64,000 nucleotides of DNA from Natrinema saccharevitans (GCF_001953745.1 NZ_LWLN01000001.1:682001-746000), one strand, 5' to 3'; shown: positions 1 through 9,197, counted from the stretch's first letter. Numbers and translations: made by a program. Notes: generated by a model not told the origin, from the sequence alone.

Positions 1-500
1 TCGGAGGTGGTGATCGAGTCGAAGTGTTCGCGGACGCCGAACCGCTCGAGCATCCGTTTCCCCTCGGCGTCGTCGACGTCGCTGACGACGCCGACGTGGA
101 GGTCCCGGTCGGCCAGCCGTTCGATCGCTTTGACGGCACCCGGAACCGGTTCGATCGACGCCTCGACGATCTCCTCGAACCGGGGCTCCCACTCCTCGCG
201 GGGGACGTCCTCGCCGACGATGGCCGCGACGGCGCGGTGATACCCCTCGCGCGCGGACCGGAACTCGGTGCCGTCGCGCTCGCGGAAGTAATCTCCTACC
301 GTCGTCCGCCAGGTCTCGACGGCCTCGTCGACGGTCGTCTCGAGGTCGTGGCGGTCACAGAGGCCCGCGACGAACTCGGCGTGGGCACTCTGTACCGACT
401 CGAGCCCGAGGATGACGCCGCCGATGTCCCAGAAGACGGCCTCCCACTCGCCCACACCGGGTTCCGCTGTGTCGCCGTCTCGGGTCGCGTCTTCGCTCAT
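1..500 (-). CDS. HAD-superfamily hydrolase (partial, runs off left edge)
   Basis: Translation from the ATG at 500 gives about 166 residues before the window ends. Near residue 25 it shows FWDIGGVILG, a HAD motif I with the nucleophilic Asp, and near residue 150 GVVSDVDD, which fits motif II. The cap region between is helical and acidic. The family hydrolyses phosphate esters or C-halogen bonds; the substrate cannot be told from this fragment. The start overlaps the stop of the upstream hydroxy-acid oxidase gene as ATGA, so the two are probably one operon and translationally coupled. The C-terminal part with motifs III and IV lies outside the window. Confidence 0.85.
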   Translation of the reverse strand, partial: MSEDATRDGDTAEPGVGEWEAVFWDIGGVILGLESVQSAHAEFVAGLCDRHDLETTVDEAVETWRTTVGDYFRERDGTEFRSAREGYHRAVAAIVGEDVPREEWEPRFEEIVEASIEPVPGAVKAIERLADRDLHVGVVSDVDDAEGKRMLERFGVREHFDSITTS

Positions 501-1699
501 CGCTCGGCCCTCCGAACCGTCCCGCGGTCGACCTCCGCGAGGCTCGCACACCCCGACAGTCCGACCGTGAGGTCCAGATCTGCCAGCAGATTCTCGAGGA
601 CGGCGCACACGCCGTCTTCGCCGCCGATACCGAGTCCGAGCGCGTAGGGTCGACCCAGCAGGACGGCGTCGGCCCCGAGCGCGATCGCGCGGACGACGTC
701 GCTCCCGCGCCGGATGCCGCTGTCGAAGAGGACGGGCACGTCCTCGTCGGACTCGGCCGCGTCTTCGACCGCATCGACTACGTCCGGCAGCGCGTCGAGC
801 GCCGGGATCGAACCGTCGACCTGTCGGCCGCCGTGGTTCGAGACCACCACCCCGTCGACGCCGCGCTCGATCGCCTCGCGGGCGTCGTCGGGGTGGAGTA
901 CGCCCTTGATGACGACGGGGAGATCGGTCCGTGCCTGCAGCCACTCGAGGTCGTCCCAGGTCAGCGTGGCGTCGCCGAAACACGACTGCCAGGACGCGAT
1001 CGCCGCCTCCTCGTCGTCTCGGGGGCCCGCCTCGAGCCGGTCGCGGAAGGCCGGGTCCTCGAAGTAGTTCGTCAGGCCCTCGCCCTCGAGGAAGGGGAGG
1101 TAGCCGAGTTCGACGTCGCGTTCGCGCCATCCCATCTTCGGCGTGTCGAGCGTGACGACGACGGCTTCGTAGCCCGCGTCTTCGGCGCGCTCGAGGAAGC
1201 TGGCCGCCACGGTTCGGTCGGAACTCCAGTAGAGCTGGAACCAGCCGGGACTCTCGCCGAGTTCGTCGCCGACGTCCTCGATGGAGTACGAGGAGACGGA
1301 GCTACAGATCATCGGCACGCCGAACGCGCTCGCCGCGCGGGCGACGGCCAGTTCGGCCTCGTCGTGGAGGATCGACTGGACGCCGATGGGCGCGAGCAGA
1401 ACTGGCGACGGGTACTCGTGACCGAAGAGGTCGACCGACAGATCGCGCTCGGAGATGTCCCGCATGATTCGGGGGACGATCTGCCACTCGTCGAAGGCGC
1501 GGTCGTTCGCCTCGACGGTCGATTCCGAGCCCGCGCCGCCTGCCACGTAGGCGAACGCCTCGTCGCTGAGTTCCTCGCGAGCGCGTTCCACGAGGTCCTC
1601 GTAGGAGACGGGGAACTCGGGCGGATCGTCCTCGAGCATACCGCTGAGATAGACCTCGGCCTGTCGATCCGGTCCGTAATCGGGAGAGTCTGATGACAT
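497..1699 (-). CDS. FMN-dependent alpha-hydroxy-acid oxidizing protein (lactate oxidase/dehydrogenase-like)
   Basis: A 400-residue TIM-barrel flavoenzyme of the lactate 2-monooxygenase/glycolate oxidase/L-lactate dehydrogenase family, which oxidises 2-hydroxy acids to 2-oxo acids with FMN. Recognisable parts are AFAYVAGGAGSE near the N-terminus, LAPIGVQ, WFQLYW and the active-site loop SNHGGRQVDG with catalytic His and substrate-binding Arg, followed by DSGIRRGSDVVRAIALGA, which binds FMN phosphate. I chose the ATG at 1699 because the protein then begins MSSDSPDYG and the extension up to 1762 looks non-coding. It overlaps the HAD hydrolase gene by 4 nt and is divergent from the SDR at 1868. 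Whether it is an oxidase, monooxygenase or dehydrogenase is not decidable here. Confidence 0.9.
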   Translation of the reverse strand: MSSDSPDYGPDRQAEVYLSGMLEDDPPEFPVSYEDLVERAREELSDEAFAYVAGGAGSESTVEANDRAFDEWQIVPRIMRDISERDLSVDLFGHEYPSPVLLAPIGVQSILHDEAELAVARAASAFGVPMICSSVSSYSIEDVGDELGESPGWFQLYWSSDRTVAASFLERAEDAGYEAVVVTLDTPKMGWRERDVELGYLPFLEGEGLTNYFEDPAFRDRLEAGPRDDEEAAIASWQSCFGDATLTWDDLEWLQARTDLPVVIKGVLHPDDAREAIERGVDGVVVSNHGGRQVDGSIPALDALPDVVDAVEDAAESDEDVPVLFDSGIRRGSDVVRAIALGADAVLLGRPYALGLGIGGEDGVCAVLENLLADLDLTVGLSGCASLAEVDRGTVRRAER

Positions 1700-1789
1700 G
1701 ACTGTGTTTCGGGACGACGGTCGCACTGCCGTCGCGCGGATATCTGTGGCAGTGATTCCCATTCACTTAACGGTGCGGGATCTACGGCC

Positions 1790-1799
1790 ATCTTTATTA
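1790..1799 (+). promoter_or_regulatory. TATA-like element in the divergent oxidase/SDR promoter region
   Basis: The A+T-rich stretch ctttattaac lies in the 168-nt space between the divergent oxidase (start 1699, minus) and SDR (start 1868, plus). As a plus-strand TATA box it would start transcription near 1822 and leave about 45 nt of leader before the GTG. Assignment is by eye only. Confidence 0.35.
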
Positions 1800-1867
1800 A
1801 CAGCTGCTCCGAACAGGAGTCTGCATCTAACAATGGTAACTAGCCTTCGAATCGCAGGTGACCACGT

Positions 1868-2644
1868 GTGAGTACCGGACAGTTCAGCGTCGACGGCGAA
1901 ACCGCCGTTATCACGGGCTCCTCGAGCGGGATCGGGAAGTCGATCGCGGAGCGGTTCGCCGCGGACGGCGTCGACGTGGTCGTCTGCTCGCGCGAACAGG
2001 CCAACGTCGATCCGGTCGCCGAGGGGATCAACGAGAGCGACAGTCCCGGTCGGGCGCTAGCTGTCGAGTGCGACGTAACCGATCGCGAGGCCGTCGAGGC
2101 GCTCGTCGAGGCCACCGTCGAGGAGTTCGGCGGACTCGACGTACTGGTCAACAACGCCGGGGCCTCGTTCATGGCCGACTTCGACGAGATCTCCCCGAAC
2201 GGCTGGGAGACGATCATGGACATCAACGTCAACGGCACCTACCACTGCACCCACGCCGCCGCGGAGCATCTCAAGGACGGCGGCGGCGCGGTGATCAACC
2301 TCGCCAGCGTCGCCGGCCAGCGGGGCTCGCCCCTGATGAGCCCCTACGGCGCGGCCAAGGCCGCGATCATCAACCTCACGACGACGCTGTCTTACGAGTG
2401 GGCCGACGACGACGTGCGGGTCAACTGTATCGCGCCCGGCTTCGTCGCCACGCCCGGCGTCGAGAGCCAGATGGGTGTCTCCGCGGACGACATCGATCGC
2501 ACGGACGTCGCCCGGCGGATCGGTACCGTCGAGGAGATCGCCGACCTCGCCCAGTTCCTCGCCAGTCCGGCCTCGTCGTACATCGTCGGCGAGACGATCA
2601 CGGCTCAGGGCGTCCCGCAGATCGAAGAAGACCACGACGTGTAG
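1868..2644 (+). CDS. SDR family oxidoreductase
   Basis: A 258-residue short-chain dehydrogenase/reductase, likely an NAD(P)-dependent alcohol/ketone oxidoreductase. It shows the glycine-rich cofactor motif TGSSSGIG (about residues 17-24), the NNAG motif, the catalytic Ser in NLASVAG and the YGAAK Tyr/Lys pair. The GTG at 1868 is taken as start because it gives the standard SDR N-terminus (a short strand before TGxxxGIG). The C-terminus VGETITAQGVPQ resembles the usual VxGxxxxVDGG segment but lacks the double Gly. It is divergent from the hydroxy-acid oxidase; the two could act on related hydroxy/oxo acids, which is inference only. Confidence 0.9.
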   Translation: MSTGQFSVDGETAVITGSSSGIGKSIAERFAADGVDVVVCSREQANVDPVAEGINESDSPGRALAVECDVTDREAVEALVEATVEEFGGLDVLVNNAGASFMADFDEISPNGWETIMDINVNGTYHCTHAAAEHLKDGGGAVINLASVAGQRGSPLMSPYGAAKAAIINLTTTLSYEWADDDVRVNCIAPGFVATPGVESQMGVSADDIDRTDVARRIGTVEEIADLAQFLASPASSYIVGETITAQGVPQIEEDHDV

Positions 2645-2800
2645 CCGGGGACACGCGCTCACGTCGGCTCCCGACGTTCGAGCGGTGACCGCTCCGCGGA
2701 CGACCGCCGGGTACGGCCCCCCCGTGGAGTGCGTAAACGGCCGTCCCCACGCCGCCGGTTCCCATACACCCAAAAGGGATGGTTTCGTCTGTGAACAACG

Positions 2801-3802
2801 ATGACAGACAGAGATGTCCACCTTCCGGTCGCCGCACAGCCGACGATCGACTCGATCGTCGACTACGCACGGACCGCCGAGGACGGCGGCTACGACTGCG
2901 CGTGGCTCCCCGAGACGTGGGGTCGGGACGGCGTGACCGTCCTCTCGGCGATGGCCGAGCGCACCGAGGAGATCGATATCGGCTCGAGCATTCTCAACAC
3001 CTACTCGCGGTCGCCGGCGCTGCTTGGCCAGACCGCAGCGACGCTGCAGGAACTCTCCGAGGGCCGGTTCCGTCTCGGGCTCGGTCCGAGCGGCCCCGTC
3101 GTGATCGAGAACTGGCACGGCGTCGAGTTCGGCAACCCGCTCAAGCGCACCCGCGAGACGGTCGAGATCGTCCGCGAGGTCCTCTCCGGCGAGACAGTCG
3201 ACTACGACGGCGACGACTTCGAACTCTCGGGGTTCCGACTGCGCTGTGACCCGCCGGAAACGAAACCACCGATCGAGGTCACGGGGATGGGGCCGAAGGC
3301 CGTCGAACTCGCGGGCCGGTTCGCCGACGGCTGGCACGGCATCATGCTCACCCCCGACGGAATGGACGAGCGCATCGCGGACATCGAACGCGGTGCCGAC
3401 CTCGGCGACCGCGACCCGTCGGACGTGCAGGTCACCGCCGGCGTCACCGTCTGCGCACTCGATGATCCCGACGAGGCCCGCGCGCTCGCCCGCCAGCACG
3501 TCGGCTTCTACGTCGGCGGCATGGGCACCTTCTACCGCGACGCCCTCGAGCGACAGGGCTACGACGAGGCGACCGAGATCTACGACGCCTGGCAGGACGG
3601 CGACCGCGAACACGCCCTCGAACTGGTCGACGAGAACATCCTCGACGACCTCTGTGCGGCCGGCAGTCCCGAGACCGCCCGCGAGCAACTCGAGCGCTAC
3701 GAGGCCGTCGACGGCCTCGACGCCATCGCCGTCAGCTTCCCGCGCGGGGCCGACGAGGACCAGGTCCGCGAGACGATGAAGGCGGTCGCGCCCGAGAACT
3801 GA
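2801..3802 (+). CDS. LLM-class flavin-dependent / F420-dependent oxidoreductase
   Basis: A 333-residue (beta/alpha)8 protein of the bacterial luciferase-like family. The N-terminus MTDRDVHLPVAAQPTIDSIV, the segment DCAWLPETWGRDGVTVLSAM, LGLGPSGP and IGSSILNTYSRSPALLGQTA match luciferase-like enzymes of the F420-dependent type; from memory it fits a haloarchaeal F420 group (NP1902A-like). Such enzymes transfer hydride between F420 or FMN and small carbonyl or alkene substrates; the substrate is unknown. An A-rich stretch (caaaaggg, about 2771-2778) about 26 nt before the ATG could serve as a weak promoter element. It follows the SDR by 156 nt and is probably transcribed separately. Confidence 0.85.
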   Translation: MTDRDVHLPVAAQPTIDSIVDYARTAEDGGYDCAWLPETWGRDGVTVLSAMAERTEEIDIGSSILNTYSRSPALLGQTAATLQELSEGRFRLGLGPSGPVVIENWHGVEFGNPLKRTRETVEIVREVLSGETVDYDGDDFELSGFRLRCDPPETKPPIEVTGMGPKAVELAGRFADGWHGIMLTPDGMDERIADIERGADLGDRDPSDVQVTAGVTVCALDDPDEARALARQHVGFYVGGMGTFYRDALERQGYDEATEIYDAWQDGDREHALELVDENILDDLCAAGSPETAREQLERYEAVDGLDAIAVSFPRGADEDQVRETMKAVAPEN

Positions 3803-3933
3803 CATCGGCTGGAGCGGCCCGGTTTCGTTCCGTTTCACCGGTATCGCGAGTCCAGTAGGGCCGCTGTTTCGGACACGACCTCGAGAAGCGACGCCTTCGA
3901 CAGCTACAAACCCGAATCGTCCCAGATCGTAGT

Positions 3934-4929
3934 ATGCCCGGCAAGGTGAGTCCGGACGACTTGCTCGCGCACGTCTTCGAGCGGACTGGAACGGCCGACG
4001 AGACGGTGATTCAGGGGCCCGCGGACGGCGAGGACGCCGCCGCGATCGACTGGCCCGACGGCGAGGGGACGCTCGTGGTCAGCTCCGACCCGATCTCGCT
4101 GGCCGCCTCGGCGGTCGGCAGGCTCGCCGTCTCCGTCGCCTCGAACGACGTGGCCGTCTCCGGCGCGGACCCGCGCTGGCTGACCGCCGTCGTCTTGCTC
4201 CCGAGCGACGCCGACGGCTCCCTCCTCGAGGAAATCGCCGACGACCTCCACGCCGCCGCCGGCGAGATCGGCGCGTCGATCGTCGGCGGCCACTCGGAGT
4301 ACGTCGACCAGCTCGAGCGGCCGCTGCTCTCGCTGACGGCGATGGGGGCGACCGACCGGTACGTCCCGACCGGCGGGGCCGAGCCCGGCGACGCGGTGAT
4401 CCTGACCAAGGCGGCGGGCCTCGAGGGGGCGGCCGTCCTCGCGGCCGACTTCGGCGACGACCTCGGGATCGATCCCGAGACGCGCGAGCGCGCCGAGTCG
4501 TTTCTCGACGAGATCAGCGTCGCTCCCGAGGCTCGACTCGTCCGCGCTGACGCGACGGCGATGCACGACCCCACGGAGGGCGGGGTCGCGGCCGGCCTGC
4601 TCGAGGTGGCCCGCGCCTCCGGGGTCCGCCTCGAGGTCGACCGCGAGACCGTCCCGGTCCGCGGGACGACCGCGCAGCTGTGTGACGCCGCCGGGGTCGA
4701 TCCGCTGCGGATCTTCGGCTCCGGCGCGCTGATCGCGACCGTTCCCGGCGACGCCGTCGACGACCGTCTCGAGGCGCTTTCGGACGCGGGAATCGAGGCC
4801 GCGAAAATCGGGACGGCACGGGGCCTCGAGGGGGGCGAACCGGCACTCGTTCTCGACGGCGAGTCGATCGTCGAGCCGATCCAGGACGACCTCTACCCGC
4901 TCTGGGAGCGGGCCGACGCGGACGACTAG
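3934..4929 (+). CDS. AIR synthase-related protein (PurM/HypE superfamily)
   Basis: A 331-residue protein of the PurM/SelD/ThiL/HypE ATP-binding superfamily. It shows the N-terminal domain with DAAAIDWPDGEGTLVVSSDP and RLAVSVASNDVAVSGADPRW, then VGGHSEYV, and in the C-terminal domain MHDPTEGGVAAGLLEVARASG, which is very HypE-like, followed by DPLRIFGSGALIATV. HypE dehydrates a carbamoyl group for hydrogenase maturation, but no hydrogenase genes are nearby, so a different ATP-dependent role is likely. A TACAAAC-like box sits about 28 nt upstream of the ATG. Function should be left at family level. Confidence 0.85.
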   Translation: MPGKVSPDDLLAHVFERTGTADETVIQGPADGEDAAAIDWPDGEGTLVVSSDPISLAASAVGRLAVSVASNDVAVSGADPRWLTAVVLLPSDADGSLLEEIADDLHAAAGEIGASIVGGHSEYVDQLERPLLSLTAMGATDRYVPTGGAEPGDAVILTKAAGLEGAAVLAADFGDDLGIDPETRERAESFLDEISVAPEARLVRADATAMHDPTEGGVAAGLLEVARASGVRLEVDRETVPVRGTTAQLCDAAGVDPLRIFGSGALIATVPGDAVDDRLEALSDAGIEAAKIGTARGLEGGEPALVLDGESIVEPIQDDLYPLWERADADD

Positions 4930-5171
4930 CCCCCGTTCCCGCCGCGGGCCGACAGCGCGCCGAGCGTCGCCGGACCGAGGACGACCAGCGAAACGGCAAG
5001 GACCGACGCGGACGAAACGCCTCGAACATACCGCTCCTACGCTCGTACCGCCTGTAAATCCCCGTCGATCCCGGCATCAGAGACGTGTCCGCATTCGTGA
5101 CCGGCGTCGTATCGGCTGCCGTCTGATAGTCCGGGCCGTCCGCGCGGGCGCCAGCTCCGACCGGGATCGGC

Positions 5172-6029
5172 TCACGGCCGCGTCGACTCGAGCGGGCCGA
5201 CCTCGAGTCGCCCAACGGCGTCCGGGGCGAGGAAGATACCGGCGACGAGCACCGCGTAGAGGACGACCAGCAGCGGTTCGACCGTCGCGACGGCGGACGC
5301 GAGCCCGCGAACGAGGGCGACGAACCCGACGCCGACGACGAGGACGAGGGCCGCCTCGAGTCGGGAGCGCAGCGCCGGCAGGGCGGGAAGCCGCTGCGAG
5401 CCCAGCAGGCCGCCGATCGAGCCACCGAGGCCGAGCAGGGCGTCTTCTCGCCCGCCGGCGATGACGAACGCGGGCACCGAGAGGGCGAGCGCGATCGCGA
5501 ATCCGATCGTCGGATCGCCGCGCGTGACGCGATCCATGGCGACGACGAAGGCGATCCCGAGCGCCGCGCCGACGATCACGTCCCCGAGGTAGTGGACGCC
5601 GAGGACGACCCGCGAGAGCGAGACGAGGACGACGAGCGCGCCGGCGGCCGCCAGCGCCCGCGGCTCACCCGCCCGGTCGTACGCCGAGACGAGACCGCCG
5701 TAGACGACCGCCGCGGCGAAGGCGTGCCCGCTCGGGAAGCCGTAGCCCTCGCGTTCTGCCTCGAGCGGAACCAACATCGCGTCGGCCGGCGGTCTGGGGA
5801 GGGCAAACAGTGCCTTGAGCGAGAGCAACAGCGCCAGTCCGGCCACCGCGTAGCTGATCACGAGCGCGCTGCGGCGGCGGTCGACACACCAGAACAGCAC
5901 GGCGAGCAGCACCATCAGCGCGGTCGTCCCGCCGAGTTCCGTCACGAAGACGACCAGGTCAGCGTACTCGGCCGGGACGATGCCCCGAATCGCCTCGCTC
6001 TGGGCCTCGAGTCGCATCTCGGCTGGCAC
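5172..6029 (-). CDS. PAP2-family membrane phosphatase
   Basis: A 285-residue integral membrane protein with about seven hydrophobic helices and the complete phosphatidic-acid-phosphatase signature: K-x6-RP in KALFALPRP, PSGHAF, and SR-x5-H-x3-D in SRVVLGVHYLGD. The family removes phosphate from lipid phosphates such as phosphatidate or prenyl pyrophosphates at the membrane surface. The annotated start is the ATG at 6029; a second ATG four codons in (6017) is equally good. The 242 nt between this gene's end and the AIR-synthase gene show no convincing gene. A palindromic repeat element lies upstream, between this gene and the helicase gene. Confidence 0.88.
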   Translation of the reverse strand: MPAEMRLEAQSEAIRGIVPAEYADLVVFVTELGGTTALMVLLAVLFWCVDRRRSALVISYAVAGLALLLSLKALFALPRPPADAMLVPLEAEREGYGFPSGHAFAAAVVYGGLVSAYDRAGEPRALAAAGALVVLVSLSRVVLGVHYLGDVIVGAALGIAFVVAMDRVTRGDPTIGFAIALALSVPAFVIAGGREDALLGLGGSIGGLLGSQRLPALPALRSRLEAALVLVVGVGFVALVRGLASAVATVEPLLVVLYAVLVAGIFLAPDAVGRLEVGPLESTRP

Positions 6030-6136
6030 GTGACGCGTCGGCTACCTAAACGTTCGTTTCGACGGACACGGTTCGCGGGTCCCGACACAGCCGTCGGGTT
6101 CGGTTCGACGGCGCTCGCTTCTGGCCCGGCGGTCAA

Positions 6137-6221
6137 TATAGTAGCTCTTGAAACGATTTACACACCGATCACAACGCTGTCCTGCGATCGGGTGTGCATT
6201 GACTTTCAAGAGCTACTATAC
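6137..6221 (+). repeat. Palindromic repeat element, copy 1 (85 bp)
   Basis: The ends are a perfect 17-bp terminal inverted repeat, TATAGTAGCTCTTGAAA at 6137-6153 and its complement at 6205-6221. Inside, ACACCGATC and GATCGGGTGT pair as an imperfect second stem around a central loop with CTGTCCTGC. The element lies between the start of the PAP2 gene and the end of the helicase gene and carries no ORF. Two relatives occur at 13621 and 50411. Confidence 0.85.
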
Positions 6222-6234
6222 TGCTCTGTACTCG

Positions 6235-9024
6235 TCACCGCCGCGCCCACTCGAGCATCCGCTCGTAGACCGGATCGCTCGCGAGCGCCCGCGAGTCGCC
6301 GACCAGTACCAGCGCCCGCTTGGGCCGTGTCAGAGCGACGTTGATCCGCCGATAGTCCTCGAAGATCGGCCCCTCGAGCGAGCCGGTCGCGGTGAAGGAG
6401 ACGACGATGACCTCCTGACTCGAGCCCTGGAAGCGGTCGACGGTGTCGACGGTGACGTCGTCGGGAACGTGCATCGATATCTCCGAGACCTGCGCCCGGA
6501 AGGGGGCGATGACGCCGATCTCGGAGCGATCGATCCCGGCGGCCTCGTACGTTTCGATCAGGTCCGCGATCCGCGCGGCCTCCTCGCCGTCGGTGTACTG
6601 GCTCCGGTCGCCCTCGACGTCGACGAACGAGACGGGATCGCGGAGTTCGGATGGCAGGACGTCCCTGGAAACGCCCTCGAGGTCGTCCAGCGTTCGCCCG
6701 GCCACCTCGGGGGTCGCCGGCCGCAACCGGCCGTCGTAGAATTCGTTCGACGCGAAGGCCTGAATGCGCTGGTTCATCCGGTACTGGCGATCGAGCATGA
6801 CGCCGGCGTCGGGGTACCGTTCGACCAGCCGCTCGAACAGCGACTCGGTGAGGTCGTTCTCGGCCCGCACGACGGGCGGCAGCTGCTCGTGGTCGCCGAC
6901 CAGTACGAACCGCTCGGCGAGGTTGATCGCCGCGCAGGTGCCCGGCTCGGTCAACTGGGCGGCCTCGTCGACCAGCGCGGCGTCGAACGACTGCTCTTTC
7001 ATGATCCGCGAGCCGCAGGTCGCGGTCGTCGCCGCCACCACCTGTGCCTCCTCGAGTTCGGCGACCCGCTCGGCGGGCTCGCCCGCCCGCTCGAGCCGGT
7101 AGGGCTCCATCTCGTCGCTGACCCCGCTCTCCGACCCCACGCGGACGACGTCGACGGCTTCGCCGTCTCCACTCCGTTGCGTCTCCGACGCAACGCTGTC
7201 CTCGTCGATGACGTCCTCGAGTTGCTCGAGCAGGGCCTCCAGGGCGTTGTCGACGGCGCGGTTCGTAAAGGCCGAGAGCAGGACGCGCTCGCCGCGCTCG
7301 ACCATGGCGCGGATGGCCCGGGCGATGGTGTAGGTCTTTCCGGTGCCGGGCGGGCCGTGGATGAGCGCGCAGTCCTCCGCGCCGACGGCCTTTCGAACGG
7401 CCTCGTTCTGGCGCTCGTTGTTGTCGATGAAGGTCTCCTCGACCTCTTCGAACTCGGGCTCCGCCCGGCCGAACAGCACGTCCTTGCGCCGCTCGTCGCC
7501 CTTGAGAAGCGCGTCGTGCATCGCGACGAGCAGCCGATCGGTCGTCAGCTCGGAGGGGTAGACGTCGAGCCGGGTGACTTCGACCGGCTCGTCCGCCGTG
7601 ATCACGACCTCGTCGTCTAACCGCTCGATCCGCGCCAACTCCGAGTCGCCCCGGACCGGGTCGCCGTCGCTCGCCAGCACCAGATCGCCCTCGCGGAGCT
7701 TCGAGTTCGCGCCGCCGGTCCGCCGGGCCCGCAGTTCCCAGCGCCCGCCCTCGAGCGGCCGTTTTGCGACGAACTCGAGGTCGATCAGCGCGCGGTCGTC
7801 GGCGGCCCGTTCTTCGGCGGTCTGCTCCCAGAGCTTGGCGTACTCGCGGTGGACCTCCCGGCGCTCCTCCTCGATCGCCCGGTAGAACCGATCGAAGTAC
7901 TCGATCTCCGCGTCGGGCAGCGACTGGCCGATCTGGCCCGCCTTCGACTCCTGATCGAGCCGGCCGGAGACGACCATGCAGGTGTCCTGCTCGAAGCAGT
8001 ACTCGCATTTCGCGTCGGCCTCGTAGCCGGTCGGGATCTCGCCGGCCATCTCTTTGGCCGCGATCTCGTTGCGCAGGCGGACGACGTACTTCAGGAGTCC
8101 GTCGCCCATCGAGAACTCCTTGGCGGGGGTCAGGTCGCCGGTCTCCTCGTTGCGATCGAGCGCCGAGTTCTTCGTGTAGAGCAGGGTGCCGATGTCGACG
8201 TCGCCGCCGTGTTCCTCGAGCAAGAGCGCGTAACAGGCGGCCTGCACCTTGTCCTTGAACCGCGGTTCCTTCTTGAGGTTCTTGCCGGTCTTGAGTTCGA
8301 CCGGCGCGCCCCGGCGGACGGCGTCGGCCCGGCCCCGAATGCCGAAGGTCTCGCTGATCAAGAGCTGTTCGGAACGCCAACTGTCTTCCTCGGTCAGCCG
8401 GCCCTGCTCGAGCCAGCCCTCGATCGCCGTGGCGTTCTCCCGAATGTCTTCTTTGACGGCGTCGGGTGACTCCCCGAGCAGGCCGAGCTGGAGGCCCCGT
8501 TCCTCGATGCGGGCGTCGATCGACTCCGCTATGTCCCGGCCCCGCAACAGGTCGCCGAAGACCTCGTGGACGAGCGTCCCCTTCACCACGGGGTAGTTCA
8601 GCGGTACCCCCGAGAGTTTGTTCAGGTAGTAGAGTCGGGGACACTCCACCCAGTTGCGGATCGAGGTCACGCTGACGAGAAACGAGGGTTCGACGACGAC
8701 GTAGGAGTCGCCCGTCGTCGCGTACGTCGTCTCGCCCCGATACTCCTCTTCTTTCGCGTTCGTGACGACCAGTTCCATCCCCGGCTCGAGCAGTTCGGCC
8801 GATTCGGTCCACTTGTTCCAGAGGGTGACCGTCGTGGGGTCGGCGTCCGCGACGGCCGCCGCGCCGCCGTCGCTCATCGCCGCGGCGGCGTCCGCGGCGT
8901 CTTCGCCGTCGGTCGCGAGGCGGAGCGGCACCTCGGCGAGGTCGCTCTCGCCGTGGCTCGTCGACACCGTTCGCACGTCGACTTCGCCGGCGACGGTTCC
9001 GCGTACGTACACAGCTATCGTCAC
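6235..9024 (-). CDS. Fe-S PD-(D/E)XK nuclease fused to a Dna2-like superfamily 1 helicase
   Basis: A 929-residue nuclease-helicase. Residues about 60-115 look like an OB-type domain. The nuclease domain has RGRADAV (Asp 234) and ELKTGK (243-248), the PD-(D/E)XK core, with Cys 128 in ECPRLYYL and Cys 340, 343 and 349 in CEYCFEQDTC; this C...CxxCx5C arrangement is the Fe-S clamp of Cas4, AddB and Dna2. The helicase part shows Walker A GPPGTGKT (557-564), VDEAAQ (DExx box), QYRMNQ and the C-terminal RPKRAL motif of the Upf1/Dna2 group. A likely role is processing of DNA ends or flaps during replication or repair. An in-frame hairpin-rich insertion lies near 7153-7194. It is monocistronic by spacing. 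Confidence 0.88.
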   Translation of the reverse strand: MTIAVYVRGTVAGEVDVRTVSTSHGESDLAEVPLRLATDGEDAADAAAAMSDGGAAAVADADPTTVTLWNKWTESAELLEPGMELVVTNAKEEEYRGETTYATTGDSYVVVEPSFLVSVTSIRNWVECPRLYYLNKLSGVPLNYPVVKGTLVHEVFGDLLRGRDIAESIDARIEERGLQLGLLGESPDAVKEDIRENATAIEGWLEQGRLTEEDSWRSEQLLISETFGIRGRADAVRRGAPVELKTGKNLKKEPRFKDKVQAACYALLLEEHGGDVDIGTLLYTKNSALDRNEETGDLTPAKEFSMGDGLLKYVVRLRNEIAAKEMAGEIPTGYEADAKCEYCFEQDTCMVVSGRLDQESKAGQIGQSLPDAEIEYFDRFYRAIEEERREVHREYAKLWEQTAEERAADDRALIDLEFVAKRPLEGGRWELRARRTGGANSKLREGDLVLASDGDPVRGDSELARIERLDDEVVITADEPVEVTRLDVYPSELTTDRLLVAMHDALLKGDERRKDVLFGRAEPEFEEVEETFIDNNERQNEAVRKAVGAEDCALIHGPPGTGKTYTIARAIRAMVERGERVLLSAFTNRAVDNALEALLEQLEDVIDEDSVASETQRSGDGEAVDVVRVGSESGVSDEMEPYRLERAGEPAERVAELEEAQVVAATTATCGSRIMKEQSFDAALVDEAAQLTEPGTCAAINLAERFVLVGDHEQLPPVVRAENDLTESLFERLVERYPDAGVMLDRQYRMNQRIQAFASNEFYDGRLRPATPEVAGRTLDDLEGVSRDVLPSELRDPVSFVDVEGDRSQYTDGEEAARIADLIETYEAAGIDRSEIGVIAPFRAQVSEISMHVPDDVTVDTVDRFQGSSQEVIVVSFTATGSLEGPIFEDYRRINVALTRPKRALVLVGDSRALASDPVYERMLEWARR

Positions 9025-9197
9025 GAGCGAGCGATCAAAAACGCTATCGGTCCCGACGGCGACCGGCCCGTCCTTTGCTCGCTGGCGCGACGGTCACGAT
9101 AACATTCAGTTACCGTCATTCCCGGGATCCGTCTCCGGCCGGCTGCGAGTGGAACGGACGGGTCGTTTTTGGAATCGCGACCCGAACGACCGGTACT

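Noticed and set aside
2057-3838. 593-codon minus-strand frame
   Set aside because: Antisense to the SDR and flavin oxidoreductase genes, with no domain recognised.
6206-8812. 868-codon Arg-rich frame overlapping the nuclease-helicase
   Set aside because: Same strand, wrong frame; very basic and Arg/Gly-rich, unlike haloarchaeal proteins, while the other frame has all nuclease and helicase motifs.
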